A stretch of DNA of 64,000 nucleotides, taken from Lachnospiraceae bacterium. Its GTDB lineage: Bacteria; Bacillota; Clostridia; Lachnospirales; Lachnospiraceae. The stretch is from positions 96,707 through 160,706 of the forward strand of contig JAAWAC010000013.1 of the NCBI GenBank assembly GCA_022791975.1, given 5' to 3'. Positions 55,180 through 64,000 of the stretch are shown here, one piece after another (the first letter of the stretch is position 1; the number at the start of each line of letters is the position of its first letter). The position numbers and the translations under genes are program-made. A model generated the notes under the pieces. That model saw nothing but the letters and a program-made list of their open reading frames with translations, did no database searches and had not been told where the DNA came from.

Positions 55180-57663
55180 ATGCCAAAGTCACTGTATATT
55201 GATCCAGACAAAATGCGTGCAGAGGGAAAAATCACATTTAAGGATATTCCCATCAACGTTTACAAGAAATCCGTAAAGGAGGAGCTGGAGGAAGGAAACT
55301 TTACCAAGGAGGATCTGATTCGTATTTTCCGGGATATGACTATTTGCCGGGAGTTTGAGGATATGTTGAACCAGATCAAGACCCAGGCCAAATATGCGGA
55401 TGTGGATACCACCTATCCGGGTCCCGCGCACCTGTCTCTGGGACAGGAGGCCGCAGCGGTAGGTGAGGCTTATCTTTTGAACAAGGAGGATTTCACCTTC
55501 GGAAGCCACAGAAGCCACAGCGAGATCCTGGCAAAATGTCTGTCCTGCATTGAGAAGCTGGATGACAAGGAGCTTATGGAGGACATGGAGAACTTCTTTG
55601 ATGGCAAGACCCTGAAGGCTATCAAGACTGTCACCAAGTCCGACGGGAATGTAAAAGAGTTGGCTATCGAGTTTATCGTTTACGGTGCTCTGGCCGAGCT
55701 GTTTGCCCGGGAGAATGGCTTCCATAAAGGTTTGGGCGGCTCCATGCATGCATTCTTCCTGCCCTTTGGTGTGTACCCCAACAATGCTTTGGTAGGCGGA
55801 TCTGCCACCATCTCCACCGGTGCGGCCCTGTTTAAGAAATGCAATGACAAAAAAGGCGTGGTAGTGGCAAACTTAGGTGACGGTTCTATGGGCCGTGGAC
55901 CTGTGTGGGAGGCTCTTTCCTTTGCAACCATGGATCAGTACCGGACTCTGTGGGAGGAAGGAAGAAAGGGCGGACTTCCCCTGATTTTCAACATAAACAA
56001 CAACAGCTACGGCATGGGTGGGCAGACCTATGGAGAGACCATGGGATATGGTGAGTTGGCCCGTATGGGTGCTGGTGTGACGGAGAGCCAGCTGCACGCA
56101 GAGCGTGTGGACGGATACAATCCCTTGGCTGTAATCGACGCATATCGCCGGAAGATGCCTCTGGTAAAGAGCGGAGAAGGCCCTGTATTCCTGGATGTGG
56201 TGACCTATCGTCTGTTGGGCCATTCCACCTCCGATCAGAATGCTTACCGGACCAAGGAGGAGATCGAGGCCTGGAGAGCACAGGACCCGTTGGTAACCTA
56301 TCGGAAGGCTCTGGTAGAGGCCGGCGTGGCAGAGGACAGCGTATTCGAAGAGATCTGGGCAAAGACCAAGGAGAGAATGGCACGTATTTGCCGTCTGGCC
56401 GCTGATGAGAAGGCTTCTCCCTATCTTGACTTTGAGAAAGACCCGGCGATCATTGAGCGCCTTATGTACAACAATGGCAAGCAGCGCAGCATGGACACCA
56501 CCAGAGAGCCCTCTGTGACAGGTCCCAAGGAGAGCTGCAAGCGCTACACCGATATTCAGAAGAAGGTACGGACACACGTTGATGCCAGCGGCAAGGAAGT
56601 GAGCTCCATGAAGCGCTACAATATCCGCGACGCCATCTTCGAGCCCATGTTCAACAAATATTATGAAGATCCCACGCTCATCGCCTATGGTGAGGATGTG
56701 CGTGACTGGGGCGGTGCATTTGCTGTGTACCGTGGGTTCACTGATGTGATTCCCTACTCCAGGCTGTTCAACTCTCCCATTTCTGAGTCTGCCATTGTGG
56801 GTACGGCTGTTGGATACACCATGTGTGGCGGCCGGGCAGTGGTAGAGCTGATGTATGCAGACTTTATCGGCTGCTGTGGAGATGAAATCTTCAATCAGAT
56901 GGCAAAATGGCAGGCCATGAGTGCCGGCATCCTGAAGATGCCCCTGATCCTCCGTGTGTCTGTTGGTTCCAAGTACGGTGCACAGCACTCTCAGGACTGG
57001 ACCTCCATGTGTGCCCATGTGCCGGGCCTGAAGGTTTGCTTCCCGGCTACTCCCTACGAGGCCAAGGGCCTGATGCAGGCAGCCTTAAACGGAACAGACC
57101 CGGTAGTGTTCTTTGAGAGCCAGAGAATTTACGATATCGGAGAGAAATTCCATGAGGGCGGTGTACCTGAGGAGGAGTACGAGATCCAGATCGGGGATGT
57201 GGATGTACTGAAAGCAGGCTCCGATATTACCATGCTGACTGTCGGCGCAACCCTGTATCGTGCGATGGATGCAGTGAAGGAGCTGGAGGAGAAGTATGGT
57301 CTCTCTGTGGAGGTTATCAATCTGCACAGCCTGGCGCCCCTGGATTACACCAAGATTATTGAGTCCGTGAAGAAAACCGGCAAGGTGGTTATGGCTTCCG
57401 ATGCCTGCGCAAGAGGCTCCTTCCTGGATGAGGTGGCAAAGAATATTACTGAACTGGCGTTCGATTACCTGGATGCACCGCCTGTTATCGTAGGCGCGCA
57501 GAACTGGATCACACCTCCCTATGAGTACGATCACTACTTCTTCCCCCAGAAGGAGTGGATTCTGGATGCAATCAACGAGAAGATTGTACCCCTGGAAGGC
57601 TATAAGCCGGTGACCAATGTAACAGCTGTAGAGCAGATGAGAAAGCTGAAGCTTGGCGTATAA
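55180..57663 (+). CDS. 2-oxoacid dehydrogenase E1, fused alpha and beta subunits
   Basis: An 827-residue thiamin-diphosphate enzyme. Residues 1 to about 450 are the alpha part (LSLGQEAAAVGEAYLL, FGSHRSH, then GDGSMGRGPVWEAL at about 233 with NINNNSYGMGG completing the cofactor motif). From about residue 477 (MKRYNIRDAIFEPMFNKYYE) the beta part follows with YGEDVRDWGGAF and SVGSKYGAQHSQDW. In most bacteria these are two proteins. It would decarboxylate a 2-oxoacid or acetoin and load E2; the substrate cannot be told from sequence alone. AAAGGAG precedes the ATG. Confidence 0.93.
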   Translation: MPKSLYIDPDKMRAEGKITFKDIPINVYKKSVKEELEEGNFTKEDLIRIFRDMTICREFEDMLNQIKTQAKYADVDTTYPGPAHLSLGQEAAAVGEAYLLNKEDFTFGSHRSHSEILAKCLSCIEKLDDKELMEDMENFFDGKTLKAIKTVTKSDGNVKELAIEFIVYGALAELFARENGFHKGLGGSMHAFFLPFGVYPNNALVGGSATISTGAALFKKCNDKKGVVVANLGDGSMGRGPVWEALSFATMDQYRTLWEEGRKGGLPLIFNINNNSYGMGGQTYGETMGYGELARMGAGVTESQLHAERVDGYNPLAVIDAYRRKMPLVKSGEGPVFLDVVTYRLLGHSTSDQNAYRTKEEIEAWRAQDPLVTYRKALVEAGVAEDSVFEEIWAKTKERMARICRLAADEKASPYLDFEKDPAIIERLMYNNGKQRSMDTTREPSVTGPKESCKRYTDIQKKVRTHVDASGKEVSSMKRYNIRDAIFEPMFNKYYEDPTLIAYGEDVRDWGGAFAVYRGFTDVIPYSRLFNSPISESAIVGTAVGYTMCGGRAVVELMYADFIGCCGDEIFNQMAKWQAMSAGILKMPLILRVSVGSKYGAQHSQDWTSMCAHVPGLKVCFPATPYEAKGLMQAALNGTDPVVFFESQRIYDIGEKFHEGGVPEEEYEIQIGDVDVLKAGSDITMLTVGATLYRAMDAVKELEEKYGLSVEVINLHSLAPLDYTKIIESVKKTGKVVMASDACARGSFLDEVAKNITELAFDYLDAPPVIVGAQNWITPPYEYDHYFFPQKEWILDAINEKIVPLEGYKPVTNVTAVEQMRKLKLGV

Positions 57664-57710
57664 GTAAGAAAATGCAGAAGGAATAAATCTGCAAGCAGCA
57701 TAAACTAGAG

Positions 57711-57742
57711 AATAGGGCGGGATTTTCCCGCCCTATTCTTGA
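57711..57742 (+). terminator. hairpin between E1 and lplA
   Basis: AATAGGGCGGGA pairs with TCCCGCCCTATT over a four-base loop; TTGAAAA follows. It is strong enough to reduce but probably not abolish read-through into lplA, whose ribosome-binding site is 20 bases on. Confidence 0.75.
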
Positions 57743-57771
57743 AAAGGCAGGCAAATAAGGAGGAGACAGAC

Positions 57772-58758
57772 ATGAGCAACTATTTTATACAGACCTACAC
57801 CTTCAATCCCTGGTGGAATCTGGCCGTGGAAAAATATCTGGCGGATGGGATACAGCCTGGGGATAGGCTGCTTTACCTGTGGCAGAATGAAAACACCGTG
57901 GTGATTGGCCGGAACCAGAATGCTCTGCGGGAATGCAGGGCCCAGCTTCTGGAGGAGCAGGGAGGATATCTGGCCAGGCGGACCACCGGGGGTGGCGCGG
58001 TCTACCATGATCTGGGAAACCTCTGCTTTACCTTTGCGGCCTCTCCGGAGAAATACAATCTGGAGCGGCAGATGAGTGTGGTACAGCAAGCCTGCCAGAA
58101 ATTTGGCATTGAGACGCATTTTTCCGGGCGGAATGATATGATTACGGACAAGGGCTATAAATTTTCCGGAAATGCCTTTTCCGTCACCTCCCGGTGTAGG
58201 ATTCAACACGGAACCCTGATGGTGCATGTGGATGTGAGCAAGTTAGGAGAATACCTGACACCCTCAAAGGAAAAAATGAAATCCAAGGGCATTAAATCTG
58301 TCCAATCCCGGGTTTGCAATTTGCAGGATTTGAATCCGGCCGTGACTACAGATGGTATGCGCCAGGCCTTAAAGGAAGCCTTTGCGGCGGAATACGGAGA
58401 GTTTACGGAGCTGTCTACGGAGGGTCTTGATAATCCAAAGGTGCAAGAAACCTATAAGCTTTATTCCTCCTGGGAGTGGAAATTTGGGAAATCCCCGGAA
58501 TGTGAGACTGTTTACAGCAAGCGCTTTGACTGGGGAGAGGTGGAGATCTATCTGAAGCTGAATACCCTGTATATCAGCCAGTGTAAGGTGTACTCGGATG
58601 CTTTGGATGTGGAGCTTCCCGGAATGTTGGAGGGGCTTCTTACCGGTCAGCGGTATGATATGCAGGATGTATGGGCCCAGAAGGTCGAAGGAGCAACTCC
58701 GGAGCAGCAGGAACGGCTTGCACAGGTGGTGGAGTGGTTGTCCGGAATTCGGGAGTGA
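57772..58758 (+). CDS. lplA: lipoate-protein ligase A
   Basis: A 328-residue ligase. The RTTGGGAVYHDLGNLCF loop binds the lipoyl-adenylate, the lysine in TDKGYKFSGNAF is catalytic, and an accessory C-terminal domain is present. It attaches scavenged lipoate to lipoyl domains. Placed at the end of the E2-E3-E1 operon, it would modify the three lysines of E2. The ATG with AAGGAGGAG is used, not a TTG eleven codons upstream that overlaps the terminator. Confidence 0.93.
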   Translation: MSNYFIQTYTFNPWWNLAVEKYLADGIQPGDRLLYLWQNENTVVIGRNQNALRECRAQLLEEQGGYLARRTTGGGAVYHDLGNLCFTFAASPEKYNLERQMSVVQQACQKFGIETHFSGRNDMITDKGYKFSGNAFSVTSRCRIQHGTLMVHVDVSKLGEYLTPSKEKMKSKGIKSVQSRVCNLQDLNPAVTTDGMRQALKEAFAAEYGEFTELSTEGLDNPKVQETYKLYSSWEWKFGKSPECETVYSKRFDWGEVEIYLKLNTLYISQCKVYSDALDVELPGMLEGLLTGQRYDMQDVWAQKVEGATPEQQERLAQVVEWLSGIRE

Positions 58759-58779
58759 GAAATAGGGAATCACAAATAG

Positions 58780-58817
58780 AGAGAACGCCGGGGCTTTGGC
58801 CTAGGGCGTTCTCTTTC
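58780..58817. terminator. bidirectional terminator between lplA and vanZ
   Basis: AGAGAACGCC pairs with GGCGTTCTCT around a 15-base loop; TTTC follows. It overlaps the last codons of the convergent vanZ-like gene. Confidence 0.82.
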
Positions 58818-59346
58818 TAATTCTCTTTTTCTTTTTTCGACCCCAATCCCGGAAAATGGTTACCCGCCCCACAAAGCAGACCATGCGCACCAGGATTACG
58901 CCTATAAACACCCCGATACTGTCAATGAACACGTCCCGTTTGGAGGGACCCCGGCCGGCCACAAAGGACTGGTGATATTCATCCAGGCAGGCACATGCCA
59001 CACAGAAGCCTCCAGCCACCAGCATCAAGGCAATTCCCCGCAGGCGGTACACATAAAGGGGGAAGGAAACGCAGATGGCCAGAAGGAAGTATTCCGTTAC
59101 ATGGGCCAGCTTGCGCACATAGGGATGAAATTCTTCTGCATAGGCATTAATCTGATCTGGACTCCAGCCAGCCTCAAAGGATTCGTTGGTGATAACCATC
59201 AGCTTGTGGGTGATCCGCCAGCTTAAATTGCCGGAGACGGCTCCCGGCTGTGCGGACAACTGGAAGATAATGTAAAGCATCAGGATTGCAGGTAAAAAAG
59301 AAAAGGGCTTTAAAATTATTTTTAAATAGCGCATAAATTTCCTCAT
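58801..59346 (-). CDS. VanZ-family membrane protein
   Basis: A 181-residue protein with four predicted helices and the VanZ signature RKLAHVTEYFLLAICV plus LDEYHQSFVAGRGPSKRDVFID. VanZ proteins are linked to teicoplanin resistance in enterococci but are widespread house-type membrane proteins elsewhere. The start may be this ATG or the one four codons later, which has AGGA upstream. It ends in a basic tail. Upstream of it the 240 bases to 59587 are A/T-rich and gene-free. Confidence 0.85.
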   Translation of the reverse strand: MRKFMRYLKIILKPFSFLPAILMLYIIFQLSAQPGAVSGNLSWRITHKLMVITNESFEAGWSPDQINAYAEEFHPYVRKLAHVTEYFLLAICVSFPLYVYRLRGIALMLVAGGFCVACACLDEYHQSFVAGRGPSKRDVFIDSIGVFIGVILVRMVCFVGRVTIFRDWGRKKKKRIRKRTP

Positions 59347-59587
59347 TTTGTCTCTTAGAATATTTTAGAGCATATCACAGCAGTTTCTAAAAATCCAGAA
59401 CAGTTTCTTAAGATATTATGAAAATATTAGAAAAAAGAAAGGAAAAATTATTTTAAATATCGACAAATTATGCTATACTCCTTTTGGATAGCGAAGGGGA
59501 TAGCTTCTATAATTTTAAGCTCTATAGGTATACAATTATGCCATCTTTATCTTTACAATCCAAATTTTAGCTGCCCGGAGCAGGAAA

Positions 59588-60522
59588 ATGCCGCGGGACA
59601 GTACAAATAAACAACTTTTCAGCAAAATCAGGGGGCAGAGCGGTCCAAGGAGTGCCGGGTACCTCTTATACGGCTGACCCATATGCTGGGGGCGTGCCGG
59701 CTCCGGAGGTGCTGTATGAGAGCCGGAAGATTTAGGAAAAAAAGGGTTCCCGGGTCATCTATATTCCCATACGTTCTCTGGAGGAGGAGATGGATCATGC
59801 CTCCCTGATGCGGAAATACGATTACAATGGAAAGCTTCCCAGGGAGATTCTGATTATCACCCTGTGGTGCCGGGAGAAGGGGGGAGCAAGAATCGGCTAG
59901 GGATGTGTGGAGCAACCATCTGAAGACCAACAGCTCCGAATTCTAGAAACGGAATAATTACCCCAGCCGCCGCCGCTTTCTGGTGTACGATTATCAGAAT
60001 GAGGGTGCAGTCCAAAAGGATGCGGATATGTTTGGCTTCTGGGCTTGCGTTATGCTGTTGGCCTTTTTGCCCGCTGCCTTTTTTCGGACTATGCTGGGCA
60101 TTGGGAGTATTTGGGGAGCTGTTCTTTTTGTCTTGTTGCTCTTTTTGGGCTTTGGACTTACAGAGCTTGTGCTGCTTCTTCAGAAGCGAAGGTTTAACAG
60201 GCAAATAGAGGCGTATAATCAGGAGTTGGAGGAACATGCCTCGGATTTGCCCCAGAATATTTCCCTGTACACGGGCTTTGTCAGCCATATGGTTTCTTAT
60301 GCCAGGGGCAACAGCTATCTGTACATTCTCAAGCAGGTGGATTCCTTTGGCAGGCCGGATAACAGCTTGGAAATTGACACGGAGGGCTTTACACGGAAAG
60401 CAGAGATTCCATCCACCACAGACATATTTTTAGAGAGAAAGAGAGAAAACCATAAAAAAGGACAAAGGGAAGCACAGCTACAAAGAGAGAAGGCAGGGAA
60501 TACAGGGGATCCGGCTGGATAA
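59588..60522 (+). pseudogene. degraded membrane protein upstream of the RyR gene
   Basis: Three frames each hold part of what seems one protein: MPRDSTNKQLFSKIRGQSG at the start, then KGSRVIYIPIRSLEEEMDHA and SLMRKYDYNGKLPREILII. A 179-codon open part from a GTG at 59983 contains two membrane helices (FGFWACVMLLAFLPAAFF; VLFVLLLFLGFGLTELVLLL) and a cytosolic tail. Stops and shifts interrupt it at 59671, about 59740, 59898 and 59944. I do not recognise the family. The open 3' half could still be translated, but no ribosome-binding site precedes it. Confidence 0.6.
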
Positions 60523-60599
60523 AGATAAATATAGTGGAAGAGTATAGGTCCCCGGGGAGCTTAAGAGAAGAAGGTACATAGGGAACTGGAGGATAGGCC

Positions 60600-62393
60600 A
60601 TGAATTGGGAGATCTATTTTGGGGCAGCGCTGCTGATTATAGTTTTGGGAATCGGGAAGTCTGTGTCGTTGGGAAAGGCAGGGAATAAGAGGAGAGGTAT
60701 TTTGAATTCCTTTCATGTGTTGTTTGGCACGGTGTTTGCCTCGGCAGCAGTTCTGTTCCTGCCCATTTACAACCAGATATTTGCAGACGAGCCTTTTCAA
60801 TATGTAAAGGTTCTGCTTTTGTCCATTCATAATACCATTCGTCTGTTTGTTGTGGACGGAGAGTTTACCATTATCACCGATTATATAACTGTGGAGGAAG
60901 GGTGGATTTTCACAGCCTACACATTGTTGGCATCCATTCTTTTTGTGTTGGCGCCAGTGCTGACCTTTGGATTTGTCCTCTTCCTTTTTAAGAATATCTC
61001 TGCATACCAACGGTATGTATGTTGCTATTTTAGGGATGTGTATATTTTTTCAGAGCTCAGTGAAAAATCTCTGACTCTGGCAGAGAGTCTCCGGAAGCAT
61101 AGTAAAAAGCGGGGAATTATTTTCATGGATGTATTTGAGAGAAACGATGAGGAGTCCTATGAATGGATAGAGCGTGCCGGGGAGCTGGGAGCTATTTGCT
61201 TTAAAAAGGATATACAGGCGGTGGATTTTAAGTTTCACAGCAAAAGGAAAAGCATGTATTTTTTTGCTATCGGCCAGGATGAATCGGAAAATATCGATCA
61301 GGCTTTGAAAATCATTCCTGAGTATCGAAACCGGGAGCACACCCATTTGTATGTATTTTCCACCAGAGTGGACGGTGAGCTTTTGCTGACTTCCTTAGAT
61401 AAGGGGCTGGTAAAGGTGCGTCGAGTCAATGATATTCGCTCTCTTATCAATCGGATTCTCTATGAGGAGGGGGAGAAAATATTTCAACATGCCCTGGATG
61501 GAAAGAATGGCATCAAAGAGATCACGGCGGTTATTGTGGGAATGGGAAAGCACGGGGCTAATATGGCGAAGGCGCTTACCTGGTTTTGCCAGATGGACGG
61601 GTATAGCGTGGAAATCCATATGTTTGACCAGGATCCTCTGTTGGAGGAAACATTTTCGGCCCAATGTCCGGAGCTCTTGGATAAGGATTACAATGGAATC
61701 TATGTGCCTGGGGAAGCCCAGTACCGGATGGTGGTTCACGGAGGAATCTCCGTTGAGACCAGACGATTTGCGGAGGAGATTGGAAAATTGGACAGAGCCA
61801 CCTATGTGTTTGTGGCCCTGGGATCGGATGAGGAGAATATACGCACAGCCGTAAACTTACGCATGTTGTTTGAGCGCAACGGGGCACAGCCGGCAATACA
61901 GGCTGTAGTCTATAACAGTGCGGAAAAGAAGGCCCTTAAGGGAATCGCCAATTACCAGGGGCAGCCCTATAAGGTGGATTTTATCGGCGATTTGGAGACC
62001 TCTTATTCCGAGGAAGTGATCATAGACTCTCAACTGGAAGCAGAGGCTCTTTTACGGCATAAAAAATGGGGGAATGAGGAGGAGTTCTGGAAATACGAGT
62101 ATAATTACCGCTCCTCTGTGGCATCTGCCATTCATATGAGGGCACGGGAATGGTGCAAAATTCCAGGGGCTGGGAAACCGGAGGAGGAACTGACACCAGA
62201 GGAGCTGGCGGTGATCGAAGTGTTGGAGCACAGGCGCTGGAATGCTTATATGCGGTCGGAGGGGTATATTTACAGTGGTTCACCAGACAAAAGCAGCAGA
62301 AATGATCTGGGAAAAATGCATCATGACCTGGTTTGCTTTTCTCATCTGACAGAGGAGGAAAAGCGTAAGGACAGCCGGGTGGGGACCAGGTAA
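60600..62393 (+). CDS. membrane protein with RCK/TrkA-like and RyR domains
   Basis: A 597-residue protein. Three helices lie at about residues 5-22, 34-60 and 100-135. Two Rossmann-like TrkA-N/RCK-type segments follow: DVYIFSELSEKSLTLAESLR near 143 and TAVIVGMGKHGANMAKAL near 311 with an intact GxGxxG. A C-terminal RyR-like domain (residues about 535-592) has EHRRWNAYMRSEGY and KMHHDLVCFSHL. RyR domains in bacteria accompany TIR proteins and nucleotide-signal defence genes; RCK domains gate ion channels. A nucleotide-gated channel or sensor is a reasonable guess. The ATG has AGGATAGG upstream. The TIR frame follows directly in the same reading frame after its TAA. Confidence 0.78.
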   Translation: MNWEIYFGAALLIIVLGIGKSVSLGKAGNKRRGILNSFHVLFGTVFASAAVLFLPIYNQIFADEPFQYVKVLLLSIHNTIRLFVVDGEFTIITDYITVEEGWIFTAYTLLASILFVLAPVLTFGFVLFLFKNISAYQRYVCCYFRDVYIFSELSEKSLTLAESLRKHSKKRGIIFMDVFERNDEESYEWIERAGELGAICFKKDIQAVDFKFHSKRKSMYFFAIGQDESENIDQALKIIPEYRNREHTHLYVFSTRVDGELLLTSLDKGLVKVRRVNDIRSLINRILYEEGEKIFQHALDGKNGIKEITAVIVGMGKHGANMAKALTWFCQMDGYSVEIHMFDQDPLLEETFSAQCPELLDKDYNGIYVPGEAQYRMVVHGGISVETRRFAEEIGKLDRATYVFVALGSDEENIRTAVNLRMLFERNGAQPAIQAVVYNSAEKKALKGIANYQGQPYKVDFIGDLETSYSEEVIIDSQLEAEALLRHKKWGNEEEFWKYEYNYRSSVASAIHMRAREWCKIPGAGKPEEELTPEELAVIEVLEHRRWNAYMRSEGYIYSGSPDKSSRNDLGKMHHDLVCFSHLTEEEKRKDSRVGTR

Positions 62394-63166
62394 AAGGGGA
62401 GTCATAAGAAAACGGGTGAAAGTGCACACGTTTTTATAAGCTATAAAGCAGAGGAGTTTGACGAAGCAGATTGGGTGCGGATGACTCTGGAGAATAACGG
62501 CATCTCCTGCTGGATGGCTCCGGCCAGCATACAGGGCGGCTTAAGCTATGCCCAGGAGCTGGACCAGGCCATTAATGCCAATAAGACGGTGCTTCCTTTT
62601 ATGCTGGAATATTTGAATATTGATGGCAATCAAATTCAGTCCCTGGAGGCTTTGGAAGGGTGCGCCCTTTTGGAGGGACTGTCGGCAGCGGATAACCAGC
62701 TGGAGACAACCAGGGGGATCGAGAATCTGGGAGAATTGAAATACCTGGATTTATCGGGAAATGCATTGACCGACGACGGGATAAAGGAACCCATTCCTTT
62801 TCAAAGTGACGAGTGGATTGTCTGCGATTTCAGCAGAAATCAGATAACCTCCTTAAAACTTGATACAGAATGTGAATATCGTTATCTTTCTGTTTATGGA
62901 AATCCTTTGGAGGAATATGAGACTATTTATCAAACCGTTGGTTCCCCGGGTTCCACTCTGGTTCTAGACTTTCAGGAGAGCCTGGATTTGAGAACCTGAA
63001 GGGATGTGATTATAATCACGTAGAGCTTGTTGGGTGCCCGTTGAATTGGCAGGTGGGGATAAAGGATGTGCTGGGCAGCTATGGGGTGACCTTTCTTGAC
63101 AGGGGCGGTGCTATCTGGGACAGAGAAAACCTGGGGAGTGAGGATGCTACGGGGATAGTGGAATAG
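62394..63166 (+). pseudogene. TIR domain-leucine-rich repeat gene, broken
   Basis: In the frame of the preceding gene, after its stop, codons read HVFISYKAEEFDEADWVRMT and LENNGISCWMAPASIQGG, the N-terminal half of a TIR/SEFIR-like domain. It runs from YAQELDQAI into NANKTVLPFML, so about 40 central TIR residues are gone, in frame. Leucine-rich repeats follow (LEYLNIDGNQIQSLEALEG, LKYLDLSGNALTDD). Near 62975 a frameshift occurs: the LRR-like end continues as GFENLKGCDYNHVELVGCPL. No start codon exists before the TIR motif; the first ATG is at 62475. Three lesions make it a pseudogene. Confidence 0.72.
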
Positions 63167-63225
63167 GATTGCAGCAAGTTTTTTCGGGTTCCGTTACCAT
63201 TCCATTATGGATTTTCAAAAAAAAC

Positions 63226-63254
63226 TTGACAGAAAAAAGCTTTTTTACTATAAT
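63226..63254 (+). promoter_or_regulatory. rpsL promoter
   Basis: A perfect TTGACA, 17 bp, then a perfect TATAAT; the strongest consensus in the window. About 105 bases of leader precede rpsL. Confidence 0.9.
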
Positions 63255-63366
63255 TATCTGGCATGCGTGAAAGCGCAGTTTTTCGCATGCCATCCGTTGA
63301 TGATTAACAAAGCAACCTGACCAGGGCCGGCATACATGCCTGCCACTATTACAGGAGGTGAAAGGA

Positions 63367-63789
63367 ATGCCAACATTTAACCAGTTAGTAAGAAAGGGAA
63401 GACAGACATCTGTAAAGAAGTCCACAGCTCCCGCTCTGCAGAAAGGATTTAACTCTCTGAAGAAAAGAGCGACGGACACTTCTGCTCCGCAGAAGCGCGG
63501 TGTTTGCACGGCGGTAAAGACAGCAACCCCGAAGAAGCCCAACTCTGCTCTTCGTAAGATTGCCAGGGTACGTCTTTCCAACGGTATTGAGGTAACCAGC
63601 TATATTCCCGGTGAAGGACACAATCTGCAGGAGCATAGCGTGGTGCTGATCCGCGGAGGAAGAGTGAAGGACCTGCCTGGTACCAGATATCATATTATCC
63701 GCGGTACGCTGGATACTGCAGGTGTGGCTAAGAGAAGACAGGCCCGTTCCAAATACGGCGCCAAGAGACCGAAAGAAGCAAAGAAGTAA
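63367..63789 (+). CDS. rpsL: 30S ribosomal protein S12
   Basis: A 140-residue S12 with the roughly 14-residue N-terminal insertion ([14 protein letters not shown]) of Firmicutes. [11 protein letters not shown] and GRVKDLPG keep the lysines that, when changed, give streptomycin resistance. AGGAGGTG lies ahead of the ATG. rpsG is expected beyond the window edge. Confidence 0.97.
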   Translation: MPTFNQLVRKGRQTSVKKSTAPALQKGFNSLKKRATDTSAPQKRGVCTAVKTATPKKPNSALRKIARVRLSNGIEVTSYIPGEGHNLQEHSVVLIRGGRVKDLPGTRYHIIRGTLDTAGVAKRRQARSKYGAKRPKEAKK

Positions 63790-64000
63790 TTGCAAAATTT
63801 TTCGGGAACTATTTGCAGGTAACACCCTGTGGACATCAGGCGGACGGGAAAGGCACGGCCTAAACATTGCCGGATGTGTACAGGAACAGAACTATGAAAC
63901 GTTGGGCGGACCAAAGGTCTGCATGCCGGAATGACTATTGCCCTTAACAGGTTGCGGGTTGAGATAGAAATTACCGTGCACAACACAAGTAGAGAGACAC
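63790..64000 (+). other. leader between rpsL and the expected rpsG
   Basis: No gene starts in these 211 bases. They should hold the S7-type regulatory leader of rpsG, but no defined fold is clear to me. Confidence 0.4.

Noticed and set aside
58801..59346. Glycopeptide resistance gene
   Set aside because: VanZ-family proteins are common without vanHAX; none of those genes is present.
60600..62393. Simple potassium-uptake TrkA assignment for the RyR protein
   Set aside because: TrkA has no membrane helices or RyR domain, and no TrkH partner is nearby.

Overview
The window looks like chromosomal DNA of a gut-type clostridium, most likely a Lachnospiraceae (Enterocloster/Lachnoclostridium-like) member. 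The basis is a roughly 50% G+C base composition, strong AGGAGG ribosome-binding sites, clean TTGACA-N17-TATAAT promoters, the Firmicutes form of ribosomal protein S12, an anaerobe-type flavodiiron/rubredoxin/NROR fusion, several TRAP transporters and many acid-sugar genes. No transposase, integrase, prophage or CRISPR array is visible.

Layout. Positions 1-25600 are accessory metabolism. They hold a tandem pair of URO-D/MtaA-like genes, tRNA-Pro(CGG), a DUF4303 gene, the flavodiiron fusion, a DapA-family lyase, a cytidylate-kinase-like protein, D-lactate dehydrogenase, and a GntR-controlled aldonate operon (Zn-alcohol dehydrogenase, LarA-like protein, UxuA, UxuB). A LysR-linked CMD-cupin/flavodoxin pair follows. 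From 19.6 to 25.6 kb lies a visibly decaying catabolic cluster: a URO-D 3' half, a TRAP transporter with a doubly frameshifted large subunit, an SDR without its catalytic segment, and a dehydrogenase-transaldolase chimera.

Positions 25.7-38.8 kb are the core gene-expression block: rpmG-secE-nusG-rplK-rplA-[L10 leader]-rplJ-rplL, three small membrane-protein genes, then rpoB-rpoC. The str-operon gene rpsL, usually close behind rpoC, starts only at 63.4 kb. The 24.6 kb between them hold an alanine/sodium symporter, a metallo-hydrolase, an MFS carrier, a SleB-like hydrolase, a four-carbon acid-sugar operon (DUF1537 kinase, PdxA2, class II aldolase, TRAP transporter, DeoR regulator), and a 2-oxoacid dehydrogenase operon (DeoR regulator, triple-lipoyl E2, E3, fused E1 alpha-beta, lipoate ligase). 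A vanZ-like gene and a membrane RCK/RyR protein flanked by two broken genes, one of them TIR-LRR, complete the segment.

How the genes fit together. UxuB, UxuA and the dehydrogenase feed hexonates to 2-keto-3-deoxygluconate, and the LarA homologue is a plausible C-2 epimerase for an aldonate. The TRAP-PdxA2-DUF1537 set fits uptake and oxidation of a threonate or erythronate to a triose phosphate. The E1-E2-E3-LplA set is self-contained because it carries its own lipoylation enzyme. The most unusual items are the RyR/RCK plus TIR-LRR locus, a structured 104-bp intercistronic repeat family, a DeoR promoter with 10-bp phased half-sites, and the pattern of in-frame deletions in the decaying cluster.
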